A stretch of 64,000 nucleotides of DNA from Rhodospirillaceae bacterium SYSU D60007 (GTDB taxonomy: Bacteria; Pseudomonadota; Alphaproteobacteria; Reyranellales; Reyranellaceae): positions 124,001 through 188,000 of the forward strand of contig QOCQ01000007.1 of the NCBI GenBank assembly GCA_003574685.1, written 5' to 3'. Shown here piece after piece: positions 8,082 to 19,563 of the stretch; position 1 is the first letter of the stretch, and every line of letters begins with the position of its first letter. The notes under the pieces were generated by a model. That model was given only the letters and a program-made list of their open reading frames with translations. It made no database searches and was not told the DNA's origin. Both the position numbers and the translations under genes were made by a program.

Positions 8082-8438
8082 CTATGCTGCAGCGACCTTG
8101 CGGGCGATGGTGTCGATGCGATTTTCGAGGCGCGAGAACAGCTCCTCGACGGGAATGGTGTCGCCGGACGGCGTCACCTCCGCCTCCAGCGCCGCGCGCA
8201 CGTCGGCAAGCTCGGCTTGCGCCGCCTCCACGGTGCGCTCGGCTTCCCGGGCCCGGTCGGCCATCATGAGGGCGGCGAACACGAGCAGCTTCGCCTCGGG
8301 CGCGTTGGGCATCTGGATGCGCAGGTCGGTCAGGCAGGCGTCGACATCGGCCGCCAGTGCGTGCGTGCGCTCTTCCTGGCCATCGCCGCAGGCAAGATCG
8401 TAGCTGCGGCAGCCAATACGAATCGAGATTTGTGGCAT
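8082..8438 (-). CDS. zapA: Cell division protein ZapA
   Basis: Small FtsZ-bundling protein recruited to the Z-ring. The 118-residue product has the family N-terminal beta domain (MPQISIRIGCRSYDLACGDGQE), a conserved ALAADVDACLTDLR segment and a C-terminal alpha-helical coiled coil rich in Ala, Glu and Arg. It lies downstream of a small coiled-coil gene on the same strand and immediately before the 6S RNA candidate. Confidence 0.9.
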   Translation of the reverse strand: MPQISIRIGCRSYDLACGDGQEERTHALAADVDACLTDLRIQMPNAPEAKLLVFAALMMADRAREAERTVEAAQAELADVRAALEAEVTPSGDTIPVEELFSRLENRIDTIARKVAAA

Positions 8439-8531
8439 CGTCGGATACTCTTAGAGGGGTGTCGTTCTTTAGTTCTTGACGCAATCACTCTCGCCGATGC
8501 TTCCGCTGCGGTCAATGAAGAGCAGACGGCT

Positions 8532-8765
8532 TCAGCGCTGATCCTCGGCCAGCAGCGAGCGAATGTGTTCCATGGCGCGTTCGAGGCGCGCCTCGACGTC
8601 GGTGGCCACACGCCTGAGATCCTCATGCTCGCGTTCGAGGCGCGCCAGCTTCGCCGCCAGTTCGTCGGCACGCTGCGTTTCCACGCGCAAGCGGTCCTCG
8701 ACCATGCGCTCCAGACGGCTGAGGGCGGTGTTGACCTTCCCCTTCGCTTCGTCGAGTTTCGACAT
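8532..8765 (-). CDS. Small coiled-coil protein upstream of zapA
   Basis: A 77-residue, almost entirely helical protein (MSKLDEAKGKVNTALSRLERMVEDRLRV..., later KLARLEREHEDLRRVATDVEARLERAM) with clear heptads and no membrane segment. The start at 8765 is chosen for MSKLDEAK; an in-frame ATG at 8774 and a TTG at 8780 are alternatives, and no strong ribosome site decides between them. Genes of this kind commonly precede zapA in alphaproteobacteria, so a role linked to cell division is plausible but inferred from position only. Confidence 0.75.
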   Translation of the reverse strand: MSKLDEAKGKVNTALSRLERMVEDRLRVETQRADELAAKLARLEREHEDLRRVATDVEARLERAMEHIRSLLAEDQR

Positions 8766-9028
8766 CGCCAGCATTCCCAACCCGTTCTGCCCGAGTCTTA
8801 AGTCCGGAGAATGATCGTCACACGATCAAACGTCAATATCTCGCGGTAATTTACAGGCCGCGTCCACCATATATCGTAGTTTCTCCACAGCGAACCACCA
8901 GTACGCAGGGCTCCGTCGCGGCAATGGCGGATTGACGCCGCGGAAGGCCGCCGGCATTTTGCGCCCGCCTTTCGAGGCCCGCGCGGCATGGCCGCGACGG
9001 TGCAACCATCTCGCCGACCAGGGATACG

Positions 9029-11056
9029 ATGCCCGAGAAGCCCGCCCCCGCCCCCGTGGCGGAAGCGCTGAGCGTTGCTCACAACGACATGGCCAATGCG
9101 ATCCGCGCGCTGGCCATGGATGCCGTCCAGCAGGCGGATTCCGGCCATCCCGGTATGCCCATGGGCATGGCCGACGTCGCCACCGTGCTGTTCACCCGAT
9201 TCCTGAAATTCGACGCGTCGGCGCCGCGCTGGCCTGATCGCGACCGCTTTGTGCTGTCGGCGGGTCACGGCTCGATGCTGCTTTATGCGTTGCTGCATCT
9301 CACCGGCTACGCCGACATGACGATGGAGGAGATCAAGCGCTTCCGGCAGCTCGGCTCGAAAACGGCCGGCCATCCCGAGTTCGGCCACGCCGCCGGGATC
9401 GAGACGACGACGGGCCCGCTGGGCCAGGGACTTGGCAATGCCGTGGGCATGGCATTGGCGGAGCGCATCCTTGCGGCGCGCTTCGGTGAAAGCATCGTCG
9501 ATCACTTCACCTATGCCATCGTCGGCGATGGCTGCCTGATGGAAGGCGTCGGCCAGGAAGCCGTCACCCTCGCCGGCCATCTCGGGCTGGGCCGGCTGAT
9601 CGTGCTGTTCGACGATAACGGCATTTCCATCGATGGCCCGACATCGCTTAGCACGTCCGAAGATCACCTGATGCGGTTCGCGGCGGCCGGCTGGCATGTC
9701 TCGCGTGTCGATGGCCACGACCCGCAGGAGATCGAGGCGGCGATCCGACACGCGCGCACCGTCGCCGACCGGCCATCGCTGATCGCCTGCCGCACGACCA
9801 TTGGTTATGGCGCGCCGACCAAGGCCGGGACTGCCGCGACACACGGCTCGCCCCTCGGCAAGGACGAGATTGCGGGCGCACGCGCAAAGCTCGGCTGGGC
9901 CCATCCGCCCTTCGAGATTCCGGCACCGATCCTGAATGCCTGGCGCACCACCGGAAAGCGCGGCTCGGCGCTGCGCACGGCCTGGGAGGGGCGCGTCGCC
10001 GCGCTGCCCGAAGCCGACCGGCTCGAGTGGCAGCGGCGCCAAGGGGGCGATCTGCCGGCGACCCTTGCGCCCGCACTCGCTGCTTTCAAGGCGAAGGTGG
10101 CCAAGGACAAGCCGGCCTGGGCCACGCGCAAGTCCAGCCAGGAAGTGCTGGAGGTCATCAACCCGCTGGTGCCGGAGACGATCGGGGGCTCGGCCGACCT
10201 CACCGGATCAAACAACACGAAGACCGCCACGACGGCGCCGATTACGCGGGGGAACTATGGCGGGCGCTACGTCTACTACGGCATTCGCGAGCACGCGATG
10301 GCCGCGGCCATGAACGGCCTCGCCCTGCATGGCGGCATCATTCCCTACGGCGGCACGTTCCTGGTGTTCACCGACTATTGCCGCCCCGCGATCCGGCTGT
10401 CGGCCCTGATGCATCAGCGCGTGATCTACGTGATGACTCATGACTCGATCGGGCTCGGCGAGGACGGACCCACGCACCAGCCCGTGGAGCATCTGGCGGC
10501 CTTGCGCGCGATGCCGAACCTGCAGGTTTTCAGGCCGGCTGACGCGATCGAAACGGCGGAATGCTGGGAATTGGCGCTGCGTTCGCGGAACAACCCCAGC
10601 ATCATTGCGCTGACCCGGCAGAACGTGCCGACCATACGCGATGCAGGCGAAGATAATCGCTGTGCGCGGGGTGCCTACATCCTGGCAGGCGGAACGGGCG
10701 ATCGGGTGCGCCTGATCGCCAGCGGTTCGGAAGTCCAGCTCGCGCTCGCGGCGCGCGACGCGCTTGCCGGCGAAGGCATTGGCGCAGCGGTCGTGTCGAT
10801 GCCCTGCTGGGAGTTGTTCGCCAGGCAGAGCGAAAATTATCGGGCGGAGGTGCTGGGTGGCGCTGGCACTGCGCGTGTGGGCTGCGAAGCCGCTGGCGGA
10901 TTTGGCTGGGAGCGCTGGCTCGGACAGGACAGCATCTTTGTCGGCATGGCGGGTTTCGGCGGTTCGGCGAAGTACCAGAACCTCTACAAGCATTTCGGCA
11001 TCACTGCCGATGCCATCGCCGCGGCGGCAAGGACATTGGTCACAAGAATGGCGTAG
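9029..11056 (+). CDS. tkt: Transketolase
   Basis: Thiamine-diphosphate enzyme of the pentose-phosphate pathway. The 675-residue product has the N-terminal substrate-site motif [15 protein letters not shown], the ThDP/Mg2+ motif [13 protein letters not shown] with a later DDNGISIDG, the catalytic segment [11 protein letters not shown] and the transketolase signature [13 protein letters not shown] region with GEDGPTHQP. Full length and intact. It starts a plus-strand run of carbon-metabolism genes, with gap 57 bases downstream. Confidence 0.96.
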   Translation: MPEKPAPAPVAEALSVAHNDMANAIRALAMDAVQQADSGHPGMPMGMADVATVLFTRFLKFDASAPRWPDRDRFVLSAGHGSMLLYALLHLTGYADMTMEEIKRFRQLGSKTAGHPEFGHAAGIETTTGPLGQGLGNAVGMALAERILAARFGESIVDHFTYAIVGDGCLMEGVGQEAVTLAGHLGLGRLIVLFDDNGISIDGPTSLSTSEDHLMRFAAAGWHVSRVDGHDPQEIEAAIRHARTVADRPSLIACRTTIGYGAPTKAGTAATHGSPLGKDEIAGARAKLGWAHPPFEIPAPILNAWRTTGKRGSALRTAWEGRVAALPEADRLEWQRRQGGDLPATLAPALAAFKAKVAKDKPAWATRKSSQEVLEVINPLVPETIGGSADLTGSNNTKTATTAPITRGNYGGRYVYYGIREHAMAAAMNGLALHGGIIPYGGTFLVFTDYCRPAIRLSALMHQRVIYVMTHDSIGLGEDGPTHQPVEHLAALRAMPNLQVFRPADAIETAECWELALRSRNNPSIIALTRQNVPTIRDAGEDNRCARGAYILAGGTGDRVRLIASGSEVQLALAARDALAGEGIGAAVVSMPCWELFARQSENYRAEVLGGAGTARVGCEAAGGFGWERWLGQDSIFVGMAGFGGSAKYQNLYKHFGITADAIAAAARTLVTRMA

Positions 11057-11113
11057 GCACCCGTCAAGGTCGCGCGATACCATCCGCATCACAAGTTCGG
11101 AGGGCAAGTCATC

Positions 11114-12121
<1,008 letters not shown>

Positions 12122-12153
12122 TCGCCCACACATCTCTGAAAGGTCTGACCTTG

Positions 12154-12293
12154 CCTTCCCCCGGAGGGGGAAGGTGGCGCACAGCGCCGGAAGGGGGATG
12201 CCTCCGCGAGCACGGCCCTCAAAAGCGAGAGAGCCGTAGGTGTTGAACCATCCCCCTTCCGCCCTTCGGGCACCTTCCCCCTCCGGGGGAAGG
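12154..12293. repeat. Bipartite palindromic intergenic repeat
   Basis: A 140-bp element with nested inverted repeats: CCTTCCCCCGGAGGGGGAAGG at the left (12154-12174) is mirrored at the right (12273-12293), and CGGAAGGGGGATG (12188-12200) is mirrored by CATCCCCCTTCCG (12249-12261). The middle has no coding look. It follows gap and could act as a transcript end or processing site. Confidence 0.7.
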
Positions 12294-12382
12294 AAGTTTC
12301 GGGCTCTATCGTGAACGAGCCGCGCGGTCCTGGTGATCCGGCTTTTCCGCGCCGTGGCTTTGCGCCATGCTGGTGGCAGGCC

Positions 12383-12865
12383 ATGAGCGAGAACGTCATT
12401 GCCCTGCAGCGCCGCCGCGCCGCTACGCCTGCTGTAGCGGGCGCGGGTGTTGTCGTGCGCGTCCACGGCTGGAAGCATGTCGCTGCCGCCCTGACCGCTG
12501 CGCGAGAGAGCTCTCGCCCGGTTATTCTCGTGGCACCGCCGAACGGCACCTATACTGGCGGAGTCGGCTTCTGGGCGGCCATCGAGAAGCGTCGGCAGGA
12601 ACTGTTCGCTGACGTCGCTGCGGAACTGGTTGTCGATTGCGATGGCGCGCCGGGGCACGTCATGGCGGCCTTGCGGGTCGGCCTCAGATGCCTGGTCTTC
12701 GACGGCAATGCCGCCGCCCGTGCGCGCCTGCTCGACATCGTCCGCCAGCACGGCGCCCGTCTCGTGCCGCGCCCCCGCGCCACCCTCGATCTGATCCACG
12801 AGAAGGATCTGCTGCGCGCCTGCCGGACGCTGTTCGCGCAAGCTTCTCCAGTGTACCCGGACTGA
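12383..12865 (+). CDS. Hypothetical protein between gap and puuE
   Basis: A 160-residue soluble protein of unknown function. The start at MSENVIALQRRR is preferred; the open frame extends further upstream towards the repeat. The body reads like a compact alpha/beta domain: VVVRVHGWKHVAAALTAARESSRPVILVAPPN, then GFWAAIEKRR, ELVVDCDGAPGHVMAALRVGLRCLVFDG, and ARLLDIVRQHGARLVPRP. The pattern of strands ending in short Asp/Gly turns suggests a TIM-barrel-like or Rossmann-like fragment, but no family is recognised. It lies 21 bases before puuE, so they are probably co-transcribed. Confidence 0.65.
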   Translation: MSENVIALQRRRAATPAVAGAGVVVRVHGWKHVAAALTAARESSRPVILVAPPNGTYTGGVGFWAAIEKRRQELFADVAAELVVDCDGAPGHVMAALRVGLRCLVFDGNAAARARLLDIVRQHGARLVPRPRATLDLIHEKDLLRACRTLFAQASPVYPD

Positions 12866-12886
12866 CCGCTTTCGGAGATATTGGTG

Positions 12887-13816
12887 ATGGCCTGGCAGCC
12901 CAAGCGCGACTTCGTAGGGTATGGCGCCAACCCGCCGGATCCGAAATGGCCGGGCGGTGCCCGGCTGGCCATCAACTTCGTCATCAACTACGAGGAAGGG
13001 TCGGAGCCATCGGTCCAGGACGGCGAGGGCTACACGGAAACCGGCCTGACCGAGGCCGCCTGGGGCCGCGCTCCCGACGTGAAGAGCGGGCGCGACCTCG
13101 CCGCCGAGGGCATGTTCGAATATGGCAGCCGGGTCGGCTTCTGGCGCCTGATGCGGCTGTTCCAGGAACGCGGGCTGCCGCTCACCATCTTCGGCTGCGC
13201 GCTGGCCCTGGAGCGCAATCCGGCCGCTGCACAGGCAATCCGTGCGGCCGGGCTGGATGTGTGCTGCCACGGCTGGCGCTGGATCAGGCACTACGAGCTC
13301 ACCGAGGAGCAGGAGCGCGAGCACATCGCCAGGGCGATCGCATCGCTTCAGAAGACGGTGGGCGAGCGGCCGCTGGGCTGGTACTGCCGCTACGGTCCCA
13401 GCGTCAACACGCGCCGGCTTGTCGTCGAGGAAGGCGGCTTTCTCTACGACTCCGATTCATACGCCGACGAATTGCCGTTCTGGCAAACCGTGGACGGCAA
13501 GCCGCACCTCGTAGTGCCCTACTCCCTCACCAACAACGATGGCAAATATACGGGCTGGATGGGCACGTCCGACCAGTGGTTCTCGTTCATCCGCGATGCC
13601 TTCGACATGCTCTACGCCGAAGGCGCACGTCAGCCCAAAATGATGTCTGTCGGCTTGCACATGCGCATGATCGGCCACCCGGCACGCGCCGCCGGGCTAC
13701 AGCGACTGCTCGACCATGTCGTGCGACACAAGGATGTCTGGATCGCGCGCCGCCTCGACATCGCCCGCCACTGGATTGCAACGCAGCCGTATCCCGGCAA
13801 GGGACTGAACGAGTGA
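12887..13816 (+). CDS. puuE: Allantoinase PuuE-like polysaccharide-deacetylase-family protein
   Basis: Resembles PuuE, the cofactor-independent allantoinase of the NodB/polysaccharide deacetylase fold that opens allantoin to allantoate. Family landmarks: INFVINYEEGSE, MFEYGSRVGFWRLMRLF, CCHGWRWI, WYCRYGPSVNTRRLVVEEGGFLYDSDSYADELPFW and LHMRMIGHPAR. The 309-residue length fits. ATG at 12887 is used, with GGAG 9 bases upstream; GTG at 12884 and TTG at 12881 are in frame. No uricase or allantoicase gene is nearby, so the exact substrate (allantoin or another ureide) is inferred. Confidence 0.8.
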   Translation: MAWQPKRDFVGYGANPPDPKWPGGARLAINFVINYEEGSEPSVQDGEGYTETGLTEAAWGRAPDVKSGRDLAAEGMFEYGSRVGFWRLMRLFQERGLPLTIFGCALALERNPAAAQAIRAAGLDVCCHGWRWIRHYELTEEQEREHIARAIASLQKTVGERPLGWYCRYGPSVNTRRLVVEEGGFLYDSDSYADELPFWQTVDGKPHLVVPYSLTNNDGKYTGWMGTSDQWFSFIRDAFDMLYAEGARQPKMMSVGLHMRMIGHPARAAGLQRLLDHVVRHKDVWIARRLDIARHWIATQPYPGKGLNE

Positions 13817-13861
13817 GCCACTGAAGGATTCTCTTCCGTGTTCGAACCCCTGTCCTGCTTC

Positions 13862-13890
13862 TGACATCCCGAGCGAAGCGAGGGATGACA
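13862..13890. repeat. Short palindromic repeat, ATCCCGAGCGAAGCGAGGGAT type
   Basis: An imperfect palindrome TGACATCCCGAGCG-AAGCGAGGGATGACA lying between puuE and fba. The same unit occurs as two inverted copies at 28153-28222. It is a common interspersed repeat of this genome type and has no coding content. Confidence 0.65.
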
Positions 13891-14025
13891 GGACACCCGT
13901 CCGGAAATGGCCACACCCACCGGATAGACAAAGAGTCGCCGCGTCGCTAAGAAACCGCACCCTTTTCAGTACCTTGATGTTCGTTTCCGCCGCGGACGTC
14001 GTCCAGATCGACGAAGGAGTGCACC

Positions 14026-14946
14026 GTGAAAATCACCCGCAACGTCAAGAAGATCCTTGACTGCTACGAGAGCGACAATCCCGGCACCAAGACCAACCTC
14101 GCCCGCATCCTCATGCACGGCAAGCTGGGAGGCACGGGCAAGATGGTGATCCTGCCGGTCGACCAGGGCTTCGAGCATGGCCCCGCCCGCTCGTTCGCGC
14201 CCAATCCGGTAGCCTATGATCCGCACTATCATTACCAGCTTGCGGTCGATGCCGGGCTCAATGCCTATGCCGCGCCGCTGGGCCCGCTGGAGGCCGGTGC
14301 CGGCACATTTGCCGGCGCCATCCCGACCATCCTGAAGGTCAACAGCGCCAACAGCCTGTCGACCAACAAGGACCAGGCCGTCACGGCCTCGGTGAAGGAC
14401 GCGCTGCGCCTCGGTTGTGCGGCGATCGGCTTCACGATCTATCCCGGCTCGGAAGACCAGTACGAGATGTTCGAGGAGATTCGCGATCTGGCATCGGAAG
14501 CCAAGTCGTATGGACTCGCCGTCGTGATCTGGTCGTACCCGCGCGGCGGCAAGCTCGACAAGGCGGGGGAAACCGCGGTCGACGTCTGCGCCTACGCCGC
14601 CCACATGGCGGCACTGCTGGGAGCACACATCATCAAGGTGAAGCCGCCGACGGATGTGCTCTGGCAGCCCGAAGCCAAGGCCGTCTACGAAAAGCAGAGC
14701 GTCGATATCTCGACCCTGTCCAAGCGGGTTGCGCACGTGATGCTGTCGGCCTTCAACGGCCGACGTATCGTCGTGTTCTCCGGCGGCGAGGCCAAGGACC
14801 TCGACGGGCTGTACAACGAGATCCGCGGCCTGCGCGACGGCGGCGCCAACGGCTCGATCATTGGCCGCAATACCTTCCAGCGTCCGCGCGAGGATGCGCT
14901 CGACATGCTGGACAAGATCATCGCGATCTACCAGGGCAAGATGTAG
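14026..14946 (+). CDS. fbaB: Class I fructose-bisphosphate aldolase (FbaB/DhnA type)
   Basis: Schiff-base aldolase of the archaeal-type class I family that cleaves fructose-1,6-bisphosphate. GTG start with AAGGAG 6 bases upstream. Landmarks are [48 protein letters not shown], the lysine-bearing [11 protein letters not shown] and the phosphate-binding [10 protein letters not shown] and [12 protein letters not shown]. The 306-residue length is normal. It follows tkt and gap, consistent with a Calvin/pentose-phosphate/gluconeogenic cluster, although pgk is missing here. Confidence 0.93.
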   Translation: MKITRNVKKILDCYESDNPGTKTNLARILMHGKLGGTGKMVILPVDQGFEHGPARSFAPNPVAYDPHYHYQLAVDAGLNAYAAPLGPLEAGAGTFAGAIPTILKVNSANSLSTNKDQAVTASVKDALRLGCAAIGFTIYPGSEDQYEMFEEIRDLASEAKSYGLAVVIWSYPRGGKLDKAGETAVDVCAYAAHMAALLGAHIIKVKPPTDVLWQPEAKAVYEKQSVDISTLSKRVAHVMLSAFNGRRIVVFSGGEAKDLDGLYNEIRGLRDGGANGSIIGRNTFQRPREDALDMLDKIIAIYQGKM

Positions 14947-14968
14947 GAAGCGCGGCGGGCGTGCTGCG

Positions 14969-15622
14969 ATGTCCGAGACTCCGGCACGCTGTCGCCTGTA
15001 CCTCATCACGCCGCCGGCCATCGAGCACCCCGCCCTCTTTGCCGAAGAGCTGCGCGCGGCGCTCGACGGCGGCGACGTGGCCGTCCTTCAGCTTCGTCTG
15101 AAGGACGTACCGGACGACAGCATCGCGCGCGTGGCCGATGTCCTGCGTCCGGTATGCCAGCAGCGCGGCGTTGCTTTCCTGATGAACGACCGGCCGGACC
15201 TGGCGCTGCGGCTCGACTGCGATGGCGTGCATGTCGGGCAGGAAGATGTCCCCTACGCCGATGCGCGCCGCCTGCTCGGGCCGGACCGGATCGTCGGCGT
15301 GACCTGCAAGGCATCGCGCCATCTCGCGATGGAGGCGGCAGAGGCCGGTGCCGACTACGTCGCCTTCGGTGCCTTCTTCCCTTCGAGCACGAAGGAAGTC
15401 ACCACGCCGGCGCCCGTCGAGATCCTCGCGTGGTGGAGCGCGATCATGATGGTGCCATCAGTCGCCATCGGCGGGATCACGGTCGAGAACTGCCGGCCGC
15501 TGGTGGAAGCCGGCACCGACTTCCTCGCTGTCGCGAACGGCGTCTGGGGCTACCCGGAAGGCCCACGCGAAGCCGTACGCCGGTTCAACGCCGTCTTCGA
15601 CGCCTGCGCGCGGCAGCGATAG
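14969..15622 (+). CDS. thiE: Thiamine-phosphate synthase
   Basis: Joins the pyrimidine and thiazole halves of thiamine. The 217-residue TIM barrel shows [64 protein letters not shown] and [12 protein letters not shown]. The start at [16 protein letters not shown] is used; the open frame upstream overlaps fba in another reading. It sits 22 bases after fba, so it is likely in the same transcript. No TPP riboswitch sequence is seen upstream. Confidence 0.92.
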   Translation: MSETPARCRLYLITPPAIEHPALFAEELRAALDGGDVAVLQLRLKDVPDDSIARVADVLRPVCQQRGVAFLMNDRPDLALRLDCDGVHVGQEDVPYADARRLLGPDRIVGVTCKASRHLAMEAAEAGADYVAFGAFFPSSTKEVTTPAPVEILAWWSAIMMVPSVAIGGITVENCRPLVEAGTDFLAVANGVWGYPEGPREAVRRFNAVFDACARQR

Positions 15623-15672
15623 TGCCTCAGCCCTGCCTGCTGGGACCGCCTGGCTCCTGCCACAGAGAACCG

Positions 15673-15725
15673 CTTCATGGTGAGCACAGGTGGATGCTTT
15701 GCATCCACCTGTGCTCACCATGAAG
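15673..15725. repeat. Perfect 25-bp palindrome between thiE and smpB
   Basis: Two perfect 25-bp arms (15673-15697 and 15701-15725) with a TTT loop, placed exactly between the convergent thiE and smpB genes. The outer CTTCATGGTGAGC is the same unit that opens the repeats at 32531 and 59878. It could act as a bidirectional terminator, though no T-run follows on either strand. Confidence 0.85.
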
Positions 15726-15744
15726 GTTGGTTTACATCGAGGAT

Positions 15745-16218
15745 CTATTCCCCACGCGCCAGCAGGCGCTGGCGCTGGCGCTGCCAGTCGCGGGCTTTCT
15801 CGCTCTCGCGCTTGTCGTGCTGCTTCTTGCCGCGCGCGAGACCAAGCTCGACCTTGGCGAGGCCGCGGTCGTTGAAGAAGATCGACAGCGGCACCAGCGT
15901 ATAGCCTTCACGCTGGATGGCGCCGGTCAGGCGGCTGATCTGCCGGCGGTGCAGCAGCAGCCGGCGCTTGCGCCGCGGCTCGTGATTGAACCGGTTGCCC
16001 TGCGTGTACTCAGGAATATAGGCGTTGACGAGCCACAGCTCGTTCGCATCCACGGCCGCATGGGCATCGACGATGTTGCTTTTGCCGCCGCGCAGCGACT
16101 TCACCTCGGTACCGGTCAGCGCGATGCCCGCCTCGATGCGTTCCTCGATGAAATAGTTGTGCAGCGCCTTGCGGTTGTGCGCCGCGATGCGCCCTTCGAT
16201 CAGCGTGGGCCGGGCCAT
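15745..16218 (-). CDS. smpB: SsrA-binding protein SmpB
   Basis: Partner of tmRNA in rescue of stalled ribosomes. The 157-residue product has the family core ([43 protein letters not shown]), followed by LVNAYIPEY and [14 protein letters not shown], and ends in a Lys/Arg-rich tail ([25 protein letters not shown]) that enters the mRNA channel. It lies downstream of dapA on the same strand, a typical alphaproteobacterial pairing. Confidence 0.96.
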   Translation of the reverse strand: MARPTLIEGRIAAHNRKALHNYFIEERIEAGIALTGTEVKSLRGGKSNIVDAHAAVDANELWLVNAYIPEYTQGNRFNHEPRRKRRLLLHRRQISRLTGAIQREGYTLVPLSIFFNDRGLAKVELGLARGKKQHDKRESEKARDWQRQRQRLLARGE

Positions 16219-16288
16219 GGTGGGTTCTCTGACGAAGCAGGCCGCGCCGACAGCGCCGGCGCGGCCCCATAGAACAAGTCTGCGGATT

Positions 16289-17170
16289 CTAGTTCAGCAG
16301 GCCGGCATGCACCATCGCGTCGCGCACCTGCTTTCTGGTGGACTCATTCGGCCCCACCAGCGGCAGGCGCACCTTGCTGTCGCATTTGCCCAGCAGCTCT
16401 GCACCGTATTTCACCGGCGAGGGGCTGGTTTCCACGAACAGCGCCTTGTGCAGCGGCATCAGCCGGTCCTGGATTTCGAAAACCTTGTCGAGATCGCGCG
16501 CCTTCCATGCATCGTGCATGTCGGCACACAGCCGCGGGGCGATATTGGCAGTGACCGAGATGCAGCCATGCCCGCCCTGGCCCAGGAAGCCCACCGCCGA
16601 GGCGTCCTCCCCGGAAAGCTGGCAGAATGCTGTGCCGATCTTCAGGCGTGTCAGCGTGACGCGCGCCATGTCATAGGTCGCGTCCTTCACGCCCACGATG
16701 TTTTTACAATCCTTCGCCAGCCTCGCCATGGTGTCGATCGACATGTCGATCACCGACCGCGGCGGAATGTTGTAGATCAGGATCGGCAGGTCCACGGCGT
16801 CGTTGATCGCCTTGAAATGCTGGTAGAGCCCTTCTTGCGTGGGCTTGTTGTAGTACGGCGTCACCACAAGGCAGGCGTCAGCCCCGGCTTTCTTCGCATG
16901 CTGCGTGAAGTCGATGGCCTCGGCGGTCGAGTTGGAGCCGGTCCCGGCGATCACCGGCACGCCCGTTCCCTTTGCGGCCTCGATGCAGAGTTCCACGACA
17001 CGCTTGTGCTCGGCATGGCTGAGCGTCGGCGACTCGCCGGTCGTGCCGCACGGGATCAGCCCGTCGGTGCCTTCCTTGATCTGCCAGGATACGAAATCCT
17101 GGAATCCCTTCTCGTCGAGCCCGCCATTCCTGAACGGTGTGATGAGCGCAACGAGCGATCCGCTGAACAT
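16289..17170 (-). CDS. dapA: 4-hydroxy-tetrahydrodipicolinate synthase
   Basis: Condenses pyruvate and aspartate semialdehyde in lysine/diaminopimelate synthesis. Start at [16 protein letters not shown], with GGGAG upstream; the longest frame adds 28 unlikely residues. Motifs: [36 protein letters not shown] (Tyr133) and VGVKDATYD with the Schiff-base Lys162. The 293-residue length is standard. It is divergent from the lytic transglycosylase gene and 70 bases before smpB. Confidence 0.95.
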   Translation of the reverse strand: MFSGSLVALITPFRNGGLDEKGFQDFVSWQIKEGTDGLIPCGTTGESPTLSHAEHKRVVELCIEAAKGTGVPVIAGTGSNSTAEAIDFTQHAKKAGADACLVVTPYYNKPTQEGLYQHFKAINDAVDLPILIYNIPPRSVIDMSIDTMARLAKDCKNIVGVKDATYDMARVTLTRLKIGTAFCQLSGEDASAVGFLGQGGHGCISVTANIAPRLCADMHDAWKARDLDKVFEIQDRLMPLHKALFVETSPSPVKYGAELLGKCDSKVRLPLVGPNESTRKQVRDAMVHAGLLN

Positions 17171-17356
17171 GGCGATCTCCCTCGACGGGCGCTGTGCCCC
17201 GAATGCCGCACCCGATATGATCCGGAACCTATCCCCTCCCCTGCGCAGGGGCAAGGCGAAGTGCCGGGAAAACGGGCGCAGGCCGTTGGACAGGTCCGCA
17301 TCCTGTCTTTACCTTGCGGTGCCGTGAAGGATCGCGTGCCTCCCCCGCGCTGGCGT

Positions 17357-19549
17357 ATGCCCACGCGCCACATGCTGCTGGCCGCGGCGCTGTTTGCTGC
17401 CGCGGGCGCATCGCACCTGCAGGCACAGGTCACGATCCTAAAAGGCAGCGGCGATGGGCCGCCTTCCGACTCCAGGACGCCCGCAGGAGACTCCTCGTCC
17501 CCGGGTCCGGCGGTCAGAACGCCCGGCGGCGGCTCGGTGCAGGGTCCCGGTCCCTCGTCGATCCCCGGCGGTCCGATCCGGCCGCGCGGCGTCGGCGGCT
17601 ATGTTCCACCGGCGGAAGGCGGCAGCACGCTTGCCCCGCAGCAGGCCGACACCGTGGCGAGCGCCCTCGCCGGTGTTGCCCTGCTTCCGCCTGAAACGGC
17701 CAAGGCTTTTGCCGAGGCCCTGAAAGCTGTCGATGAGTCGCGCTGGGACGATGCGCGGCGCGCCATCGGCCCCACGCGCAACGGCACCCTGATGAAATAC
17801 ATCGAGTGGTGCATCGCGCGGCAACACGGCAGCGATTCAACTTTTGCCGCGATCGTCGCTTTCCTGCGTGCAAGCCCCGACTGGCCCGACGAGGCTGCCC
17901 TGCGACGCCAGGCGGAGGACCGCATTACGTCGGATACGTCCGCCGCCGAACAGATCGCTTTCTTCAATGATTTTCCGCCGCTCACGAGCGCCGGGCTGAT
18001 GCGGCGCATGGAAGCGGCCGAGCGGGTTGCACCCGAACGCATTGTCGCACTGGCGCGCGAGAGCTGGCGGAGCGGCACGTTCCGCGACAGCGACGAGATT
18101 GCGTTTCTGACCCAGTACAGCCAGCACTTGCAGCCGGCCGATCACATCGCGCGTTTCGACCGCATCATGCGGGAGAACCGTGCCACGGTAGCGCGCGACC
18201 TGCTGCCCAAACTGCCTGACGACTACCGGCCCATCGCCGAAGCACGGGTCGCCATGGCCTTGAAGGCGCCGGAAGCCGTCGCCGTGCTGCGCGCCGTGCC
18301 AGCGGCGCAGCAGCAGGATGCGCGGCTGCTCCTCGACCGGGTCCGGTTCCTGCGGCGCGACGGCCAGAGCGACAGCGCCGTCAGGATCCTGAAGGGCTTG
18401 CCGGACTCGGTGGAACAGAATGACCGATGGTGGGCCGAACGGCAGATCCTGGCGCGCGATGCCCTGCTGGCCAGACGCTACGAACAGGCCTACAGCCTCG
18501 TGGCGGCACACGGCCTGAAACGCGGCATTGGTTTTGCCGAAGCCGAATTTATGGCCGGCTGGGTCGCCTTGCGCTGGTTGAAGAAGCCCGATCTGGCGCT
18601 GCGCCATTTCCAGACGCTTGAAGATAGCGTCTCGACACCTGTCTCGAAGAGCCGGGCGGCCTACTGGATGGGCCGGGCGCACGAAGCGGCACGGCGCAAG
18701 CGCGACGCGACGCTCTGGTACGACCGCGCGGCGCAATACGGCCACACCTACTATGGCCAGCTTGCCGCAAAGAAGCTGCCGGGCCGCGCGCCGCATCTGC
18801 CGGCCGATCCGCTGGTGACCGACCTCGAGCGCAAGGCCGTGGAGCAGCGCGATCTGGTGTCGGTGGCGCGCTGGCTGAGCCAGATCGGCGAAGAGGAGCG
18901 CGCACGCCCGTTCCTGATCCAGCTCGGCCGACTGGCAGACAGCGCCGGCGAGCTGGGGCTGAGCGCCGCCCTGGCGCTCGATTTCGGACGGCCCGATGTC
19001 GCCGTGACGCTGGCGCGACGGGGCGTCGAGTCGGGCGTGGTGCTGTTCGAAGCGGCTTGGCCCGTGGTCGATCTTGGCGCCACAGGCAGCATCGAACGCG
19101 CGCTGGCGCTGGCGCTCACGCGGCAGGAAAGCAGCTTCCATACGGCTGCCGTTTCGCCGGCTGGCGCGCTTGGCCTCATGCAGTTGATGCCCGACACCGC
19201 GCGGGCCATGGCGACACGGGTGGGCCAGCCCTACGATCTCGACCGGCTCACGCGCGATCCGGCCTACAATGTCGCGCTGGGCACACAATACCTCGCGGAA
19301 ATGCTGGAGAAGTTCGGCGGCTCCTACGAGCTGGCGCTGGCCGCCTACAATGCCGGCCCCGGACGGGTGACGCGCTGGCTCGAAACCATCGGCGATCCGC
19401 GCAACGGCAGCATCGACATGGTTGACTGGATCGAGCTTATTCCCTTCCGCGAGACGCGCAATTACGTGCAGCGCGTGATGGAGAGCGTGGCGATCTACCG
19501 CGACCGGCTCAACGGTTCGTTCCGCACTGTGCCCGCGCCGCGGCGTTAG
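17357..19549 (+). CDS. Soluble lytic murein transglycosylase (Slt70-like)
   Basis: Periplasmic enzyme that cleaves glycan strands of peptidoglycan to 1,6-anhydro ends. The ATG at 17357 begins a signal peptide (MPTRHMLLAAALFAAAGASHLQAQ); a GTG at 17324 is an alternative, while the longer frame upstream only shadows dapA. A Gly/Pro-rich linker (about residues 30-95) is followed by a long helical superhelix of the SLT U/L type, and the C-terminal GH23 domain has the catalytic Glu in ALTRQESSFH with GALGLMQLMPDTARAMA and AAYNAGPGRV. About 730 residues, intact. The HAD gene follows after 14 bases. Confidence 0.9.
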   Translation: MPTRHMLLAAALFAAAGASHLQAQVTILKGSGDGPPSDSRTPAGDSSSPGPAVRTPGGGSVQGPGPSSIPGGPIRPRGVGGYVPPAEGGSTLAPQQADTVASALAGVALLPPETAKAFAEALKAVDESRWDDARRAIGPTRNGTLMKYIEWCIARQHGSDSTFAAIVAFLRASPDWPDEAALRRQAEDRITSDTSAAEQIAFFNDFPPLTSAGLMRRMEAAERVAPERIVALARESWRSGTFRDSDEIAFLTQYSQHLQPADHIARFDRIMRENRATVARDLLPKLPDDYRPIAEARVAMALKAPEAVAVLRAVPAAQQQDARLLLDRVRFLRRDGQSDSAVRILKGLPDSVEQNDRWWAERQILARDALLARRYEQAYSLVAAHGLKRGIGFAEAEFMAGWVALRWLKKPDLALRHFQTLEDSVSTPVSKSRAAYWMGRAHEAARRKRDATLWYDRAAQYGHTYYGQLAAKKLPGRAPHLPADPLVTDLERKAVEQRDLVSVARWLSQIGEEERARPFLIQLGRLADSAGELGLSAALALDFGRPDVAVTLARRGVESGVVLFEAAWPVVDLGATGSIERALALALTRQESSFHTAAVSPAGALGLMQLMPDTARAMATRVGQPYDLDRLTRDPAYNVALGTQYLAEMLEKFGGSYELALAAYNAGPGRVTRWLETIGDPRNGSIDMVDWIELIPFRETRNYVQRVMESVAIYRDRLNGSFRTVPAPRR

Positions 19550-19563
19550 GGAAGGACCACGAC

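Noticed and set aside
6651-8801. 716-codon plus-strand frame over amidohydrolase, 6S region and zapA
   Set aside because: Antisense to clear genes, no family similarity, and it runs through the 6S promoter and RNA.
14947-14968. TPP riboswitch ahead of thiE
   Set aside because: Only 22 bases separate fba and thiE, too short for a THI box, and no such motif is seen.
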